The notes: generated by a model from the sequence alone, not told the origin. A stretch of 64,000 nucleotides of DNA from Lujinxingia sediminis (GCF_004005565.1 NZ_SADD01000009.1:62001-126000), one strand, 5' to 3'; counted from the first letter of the stretch, positions 42,318 through 51,140 are shown. Made by a program: numbers and translations.

Positions 42318-43847
42318 ATGCGCAACGATTTCTTGAAAGTACTCGGTCTGACGATGGCCGTCGGTGGTGTGGTGGCCTGTGGTCCCTCCGAAGATCCGCA
42401 GCTTGAGGAGCAGCCCGTCGACGCCCTCTCGGTGCGGCAGGCGGTGAGTGAGTCGGTGGGCAACTCGGCGGATGCGGTGGCCGAGGGCCTGGCGTTTCTT
42501 GGCGAGTCGAGCCTCTTTCATGACTACGTGTGGTCGAGCTCTGGCGATTCGGCCTGTGTGGGAGAGCCGGTGGAGCCGCCGATTCCCGGCGAAGAGCCTG
42601 GCGGCGAAGAGCCCATGCCCTGTGAGCCCGAGCCGGTGGCGCCTTTTGAGCCGGACTTCGACGAGGAGCGCGATGAGATTCGCCGCGTGCTCGAAGAGCG
42701 CATCTTCGCCGATGAGAATGTGGAGTCGGCCAGTGAGACCGAGGTCACCTACCTGCTTAAAGGGGAGGTGGTTTGCGCCGAAGAGGAGGAGCTCGATCGC
42801 GCCGAATGTGAAGAGGAGGTCGACGCGCTGGAGATTCGCCTCAAGGCCCGCTCCTTCGCTGAGGGTGAAGTTGACATCGACGTGATGGTCGGCCCCGACC
42901 GCCTCTCGCCATTGTCGATGGCCTTTGGTCCGGCGCGGGTTGCCGCGGACCTGGACCTGTCGATCTTGAAAGACGCCGCGGAGTTTGTGGCCGCCGAGAT
43001 GGGCGAGGAGTTCGATGGGAGCTTCCCCCAGACGATGTCGGGGAGGCTGAGTGCAGAACTCTCGAAGTCGGGTGATGAGGTGGCGTTGAGCGTGGCCGTG
43101 GGTCAGGCCATTGCGCTGGCCGGGGAGATGTTCTCGGTCGATATCGCCGCAAGTCCCCGGGCGCTGGAGATTCGCTCCGATAGTGCAGCCCGCGAGCTCA
43201 GCTTTGAGGTCGATATGGACGCGCTGGCGCTGAACTTCCCCACCGGCGATGTGGAGGAGTGCTACGATGTGGAGGTGCCCGGCGAGCCTGGCAACTACGA
43301 GTTCAACTGCGAGGTGGTTGAGGAAGGTTACCAGATGGGCGCGGCGCTGGCCGGTATCAAGGGGGCGTTGAGCTTCCTGGCCGCCGAAGATCGCATGGAG
43401 CTTCGCGGCTTTGGCCTGGGCGCCTCCCCGGCCCAGGTCTTCGTCGAAGGCGAAGAGGTCGCCGCGCTGGATTTCAACGCCGACCACGGTCGAAGCCTCG
43501 ATCTGGACCTGGCCAAAGATGGCGATGATATCGCTATCTCCATGTCTCCGGGCCTGGACCTGGAGCTGATGCTCGCGCTCTACCGGGCGCAGGACGTGAT
43601 CAGCGACCTGGAAGCGTGGATGCTCGACGATGTGCTCAGCCTGGTCATCGACGGCGATGAGAGCCCGGCGCTGCGCATGGGTGAGGCCGGCGTGAAGGTG
43701 GAGCGTGGCCAGCTGATGATGAGCTCCGAGTCGGCGGACGTCGTCGTGGAGATCGAGGCTGGCATGTGCATCGGTGAGGTGGAGCCCGCCGAAGGCAGCG
43801 CCGAGCACCCGATGTCTGCCGTGGGTCCGGTGGCCTGTGAGCAGTAA
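42318..43847 (+). CDS. Predicted lipoprotein of unknown function
   Basis: A 509-residue protein with a lipoprotein signal (VLGLTMAVGGVVACGPS; cysteine near residue 21). It is very acidic and carries six or more further cysteines in pairs (CVGEP...CEPEP, CAEEEEL...CEEEV, CYDVE...CEVVEEG), probably disulfides in the periplasm or at the surface. A proline-rich linker (EPVEPPIPGEEPGGEEP) lies near residues 80-98. The rest looks like long beta strands (ALSVAVGQAIALAG, LSFEVDMDALALNF). ATG 42318 stands six bases after GAGG. No family recognised. An intrinsic terminator follows. Confidence 0.75.
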   Translation: MRNDFLKVLGLTMAVGGVVACGPSEDPQLEEQPVDALSVRQAVSESVGNSADAVAEGLAFLGESSLFHDYVWSSSGDSACVGEPVEPPIPGEEPGGEEPMPCEPEPVAPFEPDFDEERDEIRRVLEERIFADENVESASETEVTYLLKGEVVCAEEEELDRAECEEEVDALEIRLKARSFAEGEVDIDVMVGPDRLSPLSMAFGPARVAADLDLSILKDAAEFVAAEMGEEFDGSFPQTMSGRLSAELSKSGDEVALSVAVGQAIALAGEMFSVDIAASPRALEIRSDSAARELSFEVDMDALALNFPTGDVEECYDVEVPGEPGNYEFNCEVVEEGYQMGAALAGIKGALSFLAAEDRMELRGFGLGASPAQVFVEGEEVAALDFNADHGRSLDLDLAKDGDDIAISMSPGLDLELMLALYRAQDVISDLEAWMLDDVLSLVIDGDESPALRMGEAGVKVERGQLMMSSESADVVVEIEAGMCIGEVEPAEGSAEHPMSAVGPVACEQ

Positions 43848-43891
43848 GTTCGCCCGGCGCGGAGCGCCGCCATCGTGACCGCTTAGAAAAG

Positions 43892-43925
43892 AGCCGCGCC
43901 CTTTTGGGGCGCGGCTTTTTTTTTG
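43892..43925 (+). terminator. Intrinsic terminator after the 42318 gene
   Basis: AGCCGCGCCC and GGGGCGCGGCT form a stem with a TTTT loop, followed by nine T residues. It is the clearest intrinsic terminator in the window, 44 bases after the stop codon. Confidence 0.93.
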
Positions 43926-44142
43926 CTCAGCCCGTCGATGTGCCAGACCCTGGCCCGGAGCGCGCCTCTCCTGCGAGCGGTGAGGCTTTGCAGTGAGCCC
44001 GAAAGCCGTTAGCGTTCCTGCGGTGAGCGCGATGATCGATGAAGCACCACAAGCCCCCTTCGGATGCGTGGGGGGCAATGCGCGCCGATGCAAAAGCGAT
44101 GGATGATCGCCGGGCACTCGCCCGGGCCAAGGGAGGTGTCAG

Positions 44143-45252
44143 GTGTCGGGTCGAGCAACGAGGTGGATGATGCGAGTGGTTCTCACGCAGGCGCTGGCCA
44201 CAGCCCTGTGGGGGTGTGACCCCTTTAACGCGACCTTCGATGAGGTCGAGGACGCGCAGTACTATGAGGCGCAGGAGCTGATCGCCACCGAGCCGCCCCG
44301 TGGCGAGCTGGTGGTGATGGACTGGAACATCAAGTTTGGCGGGGCGCGGATCGACTTCTGGTTCGACTGCCACGGCGATCGCGTCTTGATGGACGAAGAC
44401 GAAGTTCTCGAAAATATGGAAGGGCTGGCCACCAAGATCCGTCAGGTCGACCCGGATGTGCTCCTGATGCAGGAGATCGACATCGACTCCAAACGCGTGG
44501 CCTACGTCGATCAGGTGCAGTGGCTTCTGGATAATACCGAGCTCAACTACGCCGTCTTTGCCTCGCAGTGGCGCGCCCACCACGTGCCCACCGACGGTAT
44601 CGGCAGGGTGAATATGGGCAATGCGATTCTCTCGAAATACCCGATTCGGGATGCGCAGCGCATCGCCATGCCGCAGATCAGCACCAACGATGCGCTCACG
44701 AACTACTTCTATCTCAAGCGCCACATCCTCACCTCGATCGTGGAGGTGCCTGAGTACGGGGATCTGCACGTGCTCAACGTGCATACCGACGCCTTTGCGC
44801 AGGATGGCACCAAGGAGTTGCAGATCGATCTTTTTAAAGATGAGCTCGACCGCATCGACCGGGCCGGCGGCATCTTTGTGGCCGGCGGCGATCTGAACAC
44901 GCTTCCGCCGGGCAGCGCGCAGCAGAATGGCTTTCCAGACTCGATCTGTGAGTCGGAGGACTTTCAGGCCGATGACTTCCGCGCCGAAGAAGACGCGCTC
45001 AGCGCGTATTACGAAGACTACACCCCGGCCATTCCGCTGGAAGACTACCAGGCCGACAACTCGCCATACTTCACCCACTCCACCCAGGGTGGGACCTTCT
45101 GGAATCGCAAGCTCGACTACCTCTTCACCAACGGCACCTTTGTGCCGGGCTCGGGGCTGACCCATCAGAACGCTTCCAGCGGCGGGATGGAGACGATGCC
45201 GCTCTCGGATCACGCGCCGATCACCGTGCGCTTTGCGCTGGAGGAGCGATGA
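44143..45252 (+). CDS. Endonuclease/exonuclease/phosphatase-fold lipoprotein
   Basis: A 369-residue predicted lipoprotein (ALATALWGCDP). The EEP metal-dependent phosphoesterase fold is readable in order: VVMDWNIKFGG (Asn), VLLMQEIDIDS (Glu), VLNVHTDAF, FVAGGDLNTLPPG (Asp, Asn) and LSDHAPITVRF (catalytic Asp-His). Members hydrolyse phosphodiesters in DNA, RNA, phosphoinositides or sphingomyelin; being exported, it may digest extracellular nucleic acid or lipids. GTG 44143 lies six bases after GGGAGG. Its stop overlaps the start of the next gene. Confidence 0.88.
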   Translation: MSGRATRWMMRVVLTQALATALWGCDPFNATFDEVEDAQYYEAQELIATEPPRGELVVMDWNIKFGGARIDFWFDCHGDRVLMDEDEVLENMEGLATKIRQVDPDVLLMQEIDIDSKRVAYVDQVQWLLDNTELNYAVFASQWRAHHVPTDGIGRVNMGNAILSKYPIRDAQRIAMPQISTNDALTNYFYLKRHILTSIVEVPEYGDLHVLNVHTDAFAQDGTKELQIDLFKDELDRIDRAGGIFVAGGDLNTLPPGSAQQNGFPDSICESEDFQADDFRAEEDALSAYYEDYTPAIPLEDYQADNSPYFTHSTQGGTFWNRKLDYLFTNGTFVPGSGLTHQNASSGGMETMPLSDHAPITVRFALEER

Positions 45253-46094
45253 TGGCGACGCGATGGATGTGGATGGGTGTGGTGGCGATGCTGCTGATGC
45301 CGGCGCTGGCGAGCGCGCAGGACGCGGGGAGCGCGGAGGTTGAGGCCAGCGCGGAGGTTGAGGCGGAGAGGTCGGGCGGTGACGATGCAGACGCCGAGGG
45401 ACGGGCGTTTGTGGGCGATACAGCCCTGTTGAGTGAGGTGGGGCGTTGGGAGGTGGGGCTCTTCGGGCCGCTTCGTTACGGGCTGAGCGAGGAGATGGAG
45501 CTTGCGGTGCACCCGCTGCTCTTCTTTGTGGCGCCCAACGCACAGCTTAAAGTCGGCCATGGTCAGCGCGGTGGGTGGCATGTGGCGAGCACCTATCAGC
45601 TGACCTACCCGACGCCGCTCCTGAGGCTGCTGGCACGGGAGGGCATCGGCGGAATTTTGCCCTCGGATCGGGCGGTGCCGCATATCGTCTCGTTGCAGGG
45701 CGAGCTTCGGGTCACGCGCGAGATGGGGGCGCATCTGTTGAGCCTGGGGCTCGGCGTGCAGGTTGCCCCGAGGGTGGGGGAGTCGCAGCTTGTGTCGATC
45801 GATCTTCCCTTTGTCTACCCGCGCACCGCGGCGATGTTCGGCTGGGCCACCGGGATTGCGTCGGTGCATATGCAGGGGCCCATCGCAGGCAAGCTCGGCT
45901 ATGAGGCCGATGTGCGGGCGTTTACCTACCCCGGGGTCGACGGGGCGTTTGCCGTGGAGCAGGGTGCCTCACTGCGTTTTGACGCCAGCCAGGGGTTTAT
46001 GGCGCAGCTGGGCTACCGCCTGAGCTACGCCGGCTATCCTTTTGGCACGATGTTCAACATCGTACCCACCCTCGAGTTGGCCTGGGGCTTCTAG
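45249..46094 (+). CDS. Exported protein, probably outer-membrane beta-barrel
   Basis: A 281-residue protein with a signal peptide (MWMGVVAMLLMPALASAQ). After an acidic linker holding a small repeat (SAEVEASAEVEAE), the chain consists of alternating hydrophobic strands with aromatic girdles (WEVGLFGPLRYGLS, FVYPRTAAMFGWATGIASV) and ends in phenylalanine (TLELAWGF), the usual signal for the outer-membrane barrel machinery. Start overlaps the upstream gene as ATGATG, so the two are coupled; it may anchor or export its partner. No specific family recognised. Confidence 0.75.
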   Translation: MMATRWMWMGVVAMLLMPALASAQDAGSAEVEASAEVEAERSGGDDADAEGRAFVGDTALLSEVGRWEVGLFGPLRYGLSEEMELAVHPLLFFVAPNAQLKVGHGQRGGWHVASTYQLTYPTPLLRLLAREGIGGILPSDRAVPHIVSLQGELRVTREMGAHLLSLGLGVQVAPRVGESQLVSIDLPFVYPRTAAMFGWATGIASVHMQGPIAGKLGYEADVRAFTYPGVDGAFAVEQGASLRFDASQGFMAQLGYRLSYAGYPFGTMFNIVPTLELAWGF

Positions 46095-46163
46095 CTCCGG
46101 GTGCAGCCCGGCAGATGGGGGGAGCCTGCGCCGCCATCAATGATCACGACTCAGGGAGCGAGG

Positions 46164-47264
46164 ATGAGCACAGTCAGAGCACGCGTGATGCGCTGTCTGA
46201 GCGCGATGGTGGGGGCTGCGCTTCTTACCGGCTGTGTGATCGCGCCGGGCTTGAGCCGAGGTGAGAACCCCCGGGTCGAGGTGGAGGTCTGGCGCGAGGG
46301 CCGCCCCCTGCAACCTCAGCGCTGGTACTACGTCGAAGCCCCGGGCGCGCGCTGCGCCAACGGCTCGCCGGTGGGCGTGGGGGTCAACGCGGCACGCTCC
46401 AGCCGCGATCTTCTGGTGTACTTCAACGGCGGCGGTGCCTGCTGGAATGCGATGAGCTGCGGTATCCTGGAGACCGCCGCCAACACCGAGATCCGCTACT
46501 CCAGCAACCAGCTTGGCAAGGAGGTCCACCCCCTGGCCGAAGCCGGCGTGCTCAGCCGCGATAAGGCGATCAACCCGCTCTCCTCCGCGAATTTTATGTT
46601 CGTGCCTTATTGCACCGGCGATCTTCATGCCGGATACACCCAGACCACCTACCCGGGCCTGGGGTTGGAGGGGCCGGTCTACCACCAGGGGCGGCGCAAC
46701 GTGGAGCTCTTCATCGAGCGCGCCCGCCAGATCTTCCCCGAGGTCGAGAGGGTCTGGCTGATGGGCGTGAGCGCCGGTGGCTACGCGGTCGCCTTGAACT
46801 TCGAGCTCTTCAAATCATCCTTTGAGGGGGCCGAGATCCATGCCTACGCCGACGCCTCCCCCTGGCTCACCCTGGACGATGAGCGCTGGGAGGCGTGGCG
46901 CACCAACTGGGCGATGACCCTGCCTGAGGCCTGCGAGGGTTGTCTGGAGAACAGCGAGCTCATTCCCAGTCGCCTTGCCCGCGCCTACCCGGAGTCGCGC
47001 TTTGCGCTCTCGGTCTTTTCGCACGACACGGTGATCTCGACCTACTTCGGAGCGGTGCCCAACCGATTTGCGGAGCTGCTCGAAGAGCATTTAAGCTCGT
47101 ATTATCAAGAACATCCCAACATGCGGGTGTTTGTGGCTGAGGGCGGCGATCACGAGACGCTCTTGCAGCTGCGCACGTTGACCGGCCGCGATTCGCGCAG
47201 GCTGGAGTCCTTTTATCGAGCGTGGGTCACGGGCGAGGTGAGTGATGAGCAGGCGTCAGAGTAG
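46164..47264 (+). CDS. Pectinacetylesterase-family lipoprotein, copy 1
   Basis: A 366-residue predicted lipoprotein (SAMVGAALLTGCVIAP). The pectinacetylesterase/Notum fold shows in LLVYFNGGGACWNAMSC, FVPYCTGDLHAGYT, VWLMGVSAGGYAVALNFE (nucleophile serine in GVSAGG) and a C-terminal GGDHETLL with the histidine. In plants and animals these enzymes remove acetyl or palmitoleoyl groups from pectin or Wnt; bacterial members are little studied. The ATG at 46164 follows GGGAGCGAGG. The stop lies 20 bases inside the next paralogue, which indicates an operon of two related enzymes. Confidence 0.88.
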   Translation: MSTVRARVMRCLSAMVGAALLTGCVIAPGLSRGENPRVEVEVWREGRPLQPQRWYYVEAPGARCANGSPVGVGVNAARSSRDLLVYFNGGGACWNAMSCGILETAANTEIRYSSNQLGKEVHPLAEAGVLSRDKAINPLSSANFMFVPYCTGDLHAGYTQTTYPGLGLEGPVYHQGRRNVELFIERARQIFPEVERVWLMGVSAGGYAVALNFELFKSSFEGAEIHAYADASPWLTLDDERWEAWRTNWAMTLPEACEGCLENSELIPSRLARAYPESRFALSVFSHDTVISTYFGAVPNRFAELLEEHLSSYYQEHPNMRVFVAEGGDHETLLQLRTLTGRDSRRLESFYRAWVTGEVSDEQASE

Positions 47265-48339
47265 CGGGTGGCGAGTGCGTGTCGGGCTCTATGTGCTGAG
47301 CGTGGGGCTGGCCGCCGGTTGTCTGCCCACCCCCGGGCAAAAGGGCGTCGGTGCCGACGATGATGCAGGTGCAGGCGACGTCAGCGCCGATGTCGACATC
47401 ACACCCACCCCGGTGGAGGACGGTTGGGTCTACCAGCCTCTGGAAAACACCTTTTGTGGTGGTGGAGGGCCGGCCGGTCTCGGGCTCAACCTCAATGAAG
47501 CGTCGACTGACCTTGTGATCTTCCTCAACGGTGGCGGGGCCTGCTGGGACGCGGCCAGCTGCTACGTGCTCAACGCCGCCGTCAATATTGAGGGGGAGTA
47601 CACCGCAGCGAAGTTCGCCTCGGAGGTGCGCCCGCTGATCGCCAGCGGACTCTTTGATCGCGAGGACGAGGCCAACCCCTGGCCCGACGCAAGCTATGCG
47701 TTTGTGCCCTATTGCACCGCAGATCTGCACAGCGGCGATGCGATCAAGAACCACGATGCCTTCCAGCCCGAGCGCATGGTGCATCATAAGGGCGCGGTCA
47801 ATATGGCGCGCTACCTGGCGTACCTGAGCGAGGAGCTTCCGCGGATCGAGCGCGTCTGGATGCTCGGTGCCAGCGCCGGAGGCTACGGCGCGACGCTCAA
47901 CTTCTGGCGGGTGGAGGAGGCGTTTCCCGGCGCGGAGGCCCATCTTCTGGCCGACTCCGCGCCCTTTGTGCAGCCCGGCGAGGGGCGCTGGGGCATCTGG
48001 CAAAACGTCTGGGAGATGACCTTGCCGCCCGAGTGCGAGGGGTGCGAGGCACGGGCCGACGCCATCCCCGCGGCGGTGGGGGCCGCTCATCCCGACTCCC
48101 GCATCGGGCTTCTGGCCTTTGAAGACGACGCGGTGATCGCGGTCTTCTTTGCCATCGGCCTCTTTGATATGGGCGCGCGCACCCGGGCCCTGGTCAACGA
48201 CGCCTATCAGGGTGAGACGATGCGGGGTTTCTCGGTGGCGAGCAACGAGCACGTGATGCTCACCTCCTGGAAGAACCGTCGCGATAAAAATGGTGAGGCA
48301 TTGCCGGAGTTCTTGAGGTGGTGGGTTGAGGGGCGCTGA
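47245..48339 (+). CDS. Pectinacetylesterase-family lipoprotein, copy 2
   Basis: A 364-residue paralogue of the preceding gene with a lipoprotein signal (SVGLAAGCLPTP). The same landmarks occur: LVIFLNGGGACWDAASC, FVPYCTADLHSGD, VWMLGASAGGYGATLNFW with the serine, and NEHVMLTSW with a histidine. Cysteine pairs (ECEGCEA) are conserved with copy 1. The ATG at 47245 stands six bases after GAGG, inside the end of copy 1. Sequence divergence from copy 1 is high, so the duplication is old. The last codons belong to a 103-base segment that is repeated downstream. Confidence 0.88.
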   Translation: MSRRQSSGWRVRVGLYVLSVGLAAGCLPTPGQKGVGADDDAGAGDVSADVDITPTPVEDGWVYQPLENTFCGGGGPAGLGLNLNEASTDLVIFLNGGGACWDAASCYVLNAAVNIEGEYTAAKFASEVRPLIASGLFDREDEANPWPDASYAFVPYCTADLHSGDAIKNHDAFQPERMVHHKGAVNMARYLAYLSEELPRIERVWMLGASAGGYGATLNFWRVEEAFPGAEAHLLADSAPFVQPGEGRWGIWQNVWEMTLPPECEGCEARADAIPAAVGAAHPDSRIGLLAFEDDAVIAVFFAIGLFDMGARTRALVNDAYQGETMRGFSVASNEHVMLTSWKNRRDKNGEALPEFLRWWVEGR

Positions 48340-48640
48340 TGGGTGTGCGGTGTGGGGCGATTTGAGCGGCGGGCTGGCGGTTCGCGGGTTGTGGTTAGGT
48401 GGTTGTGTGGTTGAGGGCGTTGGGGGGTGTGCGTGGTGGGGAGGTTCGTGTGGGCGGCAGGTGGTTCGCGGGTTGTGGTTAGGTGGTTAGGTGGTTGTGT
48501 GGTTGAGGGGCGCTGAAGGGTGTGCGGTGTGGGGCGATTTGAGCGGCGGGCTGGCGGTTCGCGGGTTGTGGTTGTGTGGTTGTGTGGTTGAGGGCGTTGG
48601 GGGGCTTGCGGTGTGGGGCGATTCGAGTGGGCGTAGGGAA
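48324..48640 (+). repeat. Duplicated 103-bp segment including a stop codon, with G-rich repeats
   Basis: 48324-48426 and 48501-48603 are direct copies differing at three positions. The first copy contains the last four codons and stop of the pectinacetylesterase gene; the second carries the same bases without a gene. A third partial copy runs to about 48640. Both end in GTGGTTGTGTGGTTGAGGG-type text, which belongs to the G-rich family found at 50.6, 56.1, 58.4 and 60.7 kb. The whole 48340-48723 stretch contains nothing else. Confidence 0.85.
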
Positions 48641-48723
48641 TGGTTTGGGGTGGATGTCGAGAGATGAGAGAAGTTCAGTATCTATGCGGGTGATCGGGGG
48701 TTTAGGGAAGGGAAGATGGCATG

Positions 48724-48754
48724 AAAAAGGACGCCCGAAGGGGCGTCCTTTTTT
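48724..48754. terminator. Bidirectional intrinsic terminator
   Basis: AAAAAGGACGCCC and GGGCGTCCTTTTTT pair around GAAG, giving a T-run on both strands. It serves the convergent ends of the pectinacetylesterase pair and the 5'-nucleotidase gene. Confidence 0.92.
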
Positions 48755-48779
48755 GATGCGCTAAGATGTCGCGAGAGGC

Positions 48780-50489
48780 TTATTCGGCCGCGGCGGTCGC
48801 TTCGCCGATGACCATCACGCGCGCATCTTCGGGAGCTGTCAGCGGGGAGTTTTCTTCGACGTAGGTCACCAGGGCGTCGAGGTCGATGGGGCCCACCACG
48901 CGCTCTTTTCCTTCAGCGAGCACGGTGAAGCCGTCGCCGCCGGTGCTCAGGAAGGTGTTGACGGTGACGCGGTAGTTCGCCTCCTGGTCGATGACCTCAC
49001 CGTTGAGCACGATGCTGCTCGCATCGACGCGCTCGCCAGTCGGGGCGTCGGCGTTCCAGGTGTAGCTAAAGCCCTCGGAGACGCCGAGCATGTGGGTGCG
49101 GTCCGGGTTGACCCACTGCTGCTCAAGCAGAGTGTGAATCTGCTGGCCGGTCAGCGTCATGGTGACCAGCGTATTGCCAAAGGGCTGGCAGGTGTGCAGG
49201 TCGGCAAAGGTGAGGTTGCCCTCGGCGTTGGGCTCCAGCGAGGAGCGGATGCCGCCGGGGTTCATAAAGGCGACCTGCGCGCCACCGATATCCTCGCCGG
49301 CGGTCGCGGCGAGCTGGGCGTCGGCGATGAGCTTGCCCAGCGGGGACTGACCCGTGGCGTCGCGCTCACGGCTGATGGGCGCGGTGAGGCTGCCGACGAC
49401 GCGCTCGGCCAGGGGCGCCGAGATCTCGGCGTAGGTGTCGATCAGCGTGGCGATCTCGGGGTCGGGCTCCACATCGTGAGTCACCGCGCGCTGGCGCGCG
49501 CTGCGCTCAAGCACCTCGCCGGTCTGGCGATCGATGGTCATGTCGATGGCGGTGACCACGCGGCCAAAAGACTGCGCGGCGGTCACCAGCTTGCCCCCGA
49601 ACTCACAGACGTAGGCGGCGTGGGTGTGGCCGGTCACAATCACCGAGACGAGCGGCGGCATCGCCTCGGCGATGGGAACGATCGCCCCCTGCACATCGGG
49701 GCACTCACCGATGTCGCGCTGTTCCCCGTGGATCACGCCGCCCTCGTGCAGAAGCACAATGGCGGTGGCGACGTCTTCGGCCTCAAGCTGTGGAAGCAGC
49801 GCTTTGACCGTCTCGACCTCATCGTAAAACTCCAACCCTTCGACCGCGGTGGGCACCACCGCAGACGGGGTATCTTCAAGCGTCATGCCGATGATGGCGA
49901 CCTTCACCCCGTCGATATCGCGGATGATGTAGGGCGGAAGCAGCGTGTCTTCCTCGCCAGTGATACGCACGTTGGCGGCAAGGTAGCTGAAGGTGGGGCC
50001 TTCGTAGGTGTAGCCCTCGCGGCAGCCGGCGGTGGGGTGGCAGCCCCCCTCGGCGATGCGCAGAAGTTCCTGATAGCCCTCATCGAACTCGTGGTTTCCC
50101 ACCGACGAGGCGACAAGCCCGATGGCGTTCATCACCTCAATGGTCGGCTCATCGTGGAGCAGCGCGGAGACCAGCGGGGAGGCACCGATCAGATCGCCGG
50201 CCGCCAGCACAAGGGCATGGTCGACGGCGTCGCGCTCCGCGTTGATATGCGCGGCCAGGTAGGCCGCGCCACCGGTTTCCACCTTCTCACCATCGACCCA
50301 GACCTTGCCGGAAGGGCCCTCAAGCGCGCCGTGGAGGTCATTGAACGCGAGCACGCGCAGGTTGACCGGATCGGCGTTTTCAGCGGCCTCAGGCGTCTCG
50401 ATGGGAGGAGCGTCGGGGGCGGAGCCCGAGGAGCAGGCAACAAGCGCGAGCGAAGCGAGCGCGGCGACAACACGAGGGGTCCAGATCAT
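48780..50489 (-). CDS. 5'-nucleotidase/cyclic phosphodiesterase (UshA-like) lipoprotein
   Basis: A 569-residue predicted lipoprotein (ALASLALVACSSGS). The N-terminal metallophosphatase domain has FNDLHGALEG, AAGDLIGASPLVS, SSVGNHEFDEG and VTGHTHAAYV, covering the two-metal site. The C-terminal nucleotidase domain contains FMNPGGIRSSL and STGGDGFTVL, which hold the nucleotide in UshA-type enzymes. It would release phosphate and nucleosides from extracellular nucleotides. The ATG at 50489 follows GGAGGCTTGT. The first Asp-His pair and other ligands are intact, so it is likely active. Confidence 0.92.
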   Translation of the reverse strand: MIWTPRVVAALASLALVACSSGSAPDAPPIETPEAAENADPVNLRVLAFNDLHGALEGPSGKVWVDGEKVETGGAAYLAAHINAERDAVDHALVLAAGDLIGASPLVSALLHDEPTIEVMNAIGLVASSVGNHEFDEGYQELLRIAEGGCHPTAGCREGYTYEGPTFSYLAANVRITGEEDTLLPPYIIRDIDGVKVAIIGMTLEDTPSAVVPTAVEGLEFYDEVETVKALLPQLEAEDVATAIVLLHEGGVIHGEQRDIGECPDVQGAIVPIAEAMPPLVSVIVTGHTHAAYVCEFGGKLVTAAQSFGRVVTAIDMTIDRQTGEVLERSARQRAVTHDVEPDPEIATLIDTYAEISAPLAERVVGSLTAPISRERDATGQSPLGKLIADAQLAATAGEDIGGAQVAFMNPGGIRSSLEPNAEGNLTFADLHTCQPFGNTLVTMTLTGQQIHTLLEQQWVNPDRTHMLGVSEGFSYTWNADAPTGERVDASSIVLNGEVIDQEANYRVTVNTFLSTGGDGFTVLAEGKERVVGPIDLDALVTYVEENSPLTAPEDARVMVIGEATAAAE

Positions 50490-50690
50490 ACAAGCCTCCG
50501 AAAAGCGGCCAGGGTCAGCGATAGCGCCGAAGGTGTACCCTACTATATGGCCGCAGGCAAAACGCGTGTCGGTTAGGAGGTGTGCGTGTTGTGGTTAGGT
50601 GGTTGTGGGGTTGAGGGGTTGAGGGGCGCCGGGGTTCGCGGAGTGGGTCGATTCGTGAGGGCGGTGGGAGGTTCCCGCACAATAAAAAAC

Positions 50691-50795
50691 CCGAGCGCAT
50701 CCAGCGCTTTCGATAGCAAGGAGGCTGGGATGAAGCTGTAGCAGCGCTACCGCGAATCCCAGACGACGCAGCTAGCGGAGCGCTGGGGCGCTCGG
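50691..50795 (-). repeat. Structured palindromic element, copy 1 (candidate small RNA)
   Basis: Read on the minus strand, a closing stem CCGAGCGC...GCGCTCGG is followed by six T residues, as in an intrinsic terminator. Inside are a second stem (AGCGCTCCGCTAGC with GCTATCGAAAGCGCT), a third (TGGGAT with ATCCCA) and a hairpin (GTAGC-GCT-GCTAC). Two unpaired stretches, TGCGTCGTC and CCTCCTT, are identical in all full copies. On the plus strand AAGGAGG precedes ATG AAG CTG TAG, a possible three-codon ORF. Both readings are possible; the T-run favours the minus strand. Confidence 0.75.
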
Positions 50796-50882
50796 CGTGT
50801 GGTTGTGGGGTTGAGGGGCGCCGGGGTTCGCGGAGTGGGTCGATTCGTGAGGGCGGTGGGGGGGGCCCGCACAATAAAAAAC

Positions 50883-50977
50883 CCGAGCGCATCCAGCGCT
50901 TTCGATAGCAAGGAGGCTGGGATGAGCGCTACCGCGAATCCCAGACGACGCAGCTAGCGGAGCGCTGGTGCGCTCGG
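50883..50977 (-). repeat. Structured palindromic element, copy 2
   Basis: Nearly identical to copy 1, 192 bases away, but lacking ten bases of the central hairpin. All outer stems, both conserved internal loops and the minus-strand T-run remain. On the plus strand the deletion changes the micro-ORF to eleven codons (ATG AGC GCT ... TAG). Confidence 0.75.
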
Positions 50978-51085
50978 CGTGTGGTTGGGTGGTTGAGGGG
51001 CACCGGGGTTCGCGGAGTGGGTCGATTCGTGCGGACGTTGGGAGGGGCGCGTGGTGTGGTTGGGTGGCGATGGGGCAAGAAATTG

Positions 51086-51116
51086 AAAAACCCCGCAACA
51101 TCAAAATGTTGCGGGG
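51086..51116 (-). terminator. Intrinsic terminator of the desaturase gene
   Basis: CCCCGCAACAT at 51091-51101 and ATGTTGCGGGG at 51106-51116 pair around CAAA. On the minus strand five T residues follow, 25 bases beyond the desaturase stop. Confidence 0.9.
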
Positions 51117-51140
51117 CTCCGAGGGGTGACGCAGGTTCGG

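Larger units (their letters stand above)
50490..51085. other. Repeat-only intergenic region
   Basis: About 600 bases filled by a composite repeat of 192-base period: a GTGGTT-rich block, GGGGCGCCGGGGTTCGCGG, TGGGTCGATTCGTG, the run AATAAAAAA, and then the structured element described separately. Two full periods (from ~50585 and ~50790) and a third partial one (from ~50980) are present. No gene is supported. Confidence 0.8.

Noticed and set aside
42288-44117. Minus-strand open frame of 609 codons
   Set aside because: Antisense to the lipoprotein gene and running through its intrinsic terminator; no ribosome-binding site.
44095-44135. Second terminator near GGGCACTCGCCCGGGCC
   Set aside because: The stem is short and no T-run follows; the strong terminator at 43892 already ends the upstream gene.
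48576-48764. 62-codon frame in the repeat region
   Set aside because: It is translated from G-rich repeat DNA and ends within the terminator hairpin.
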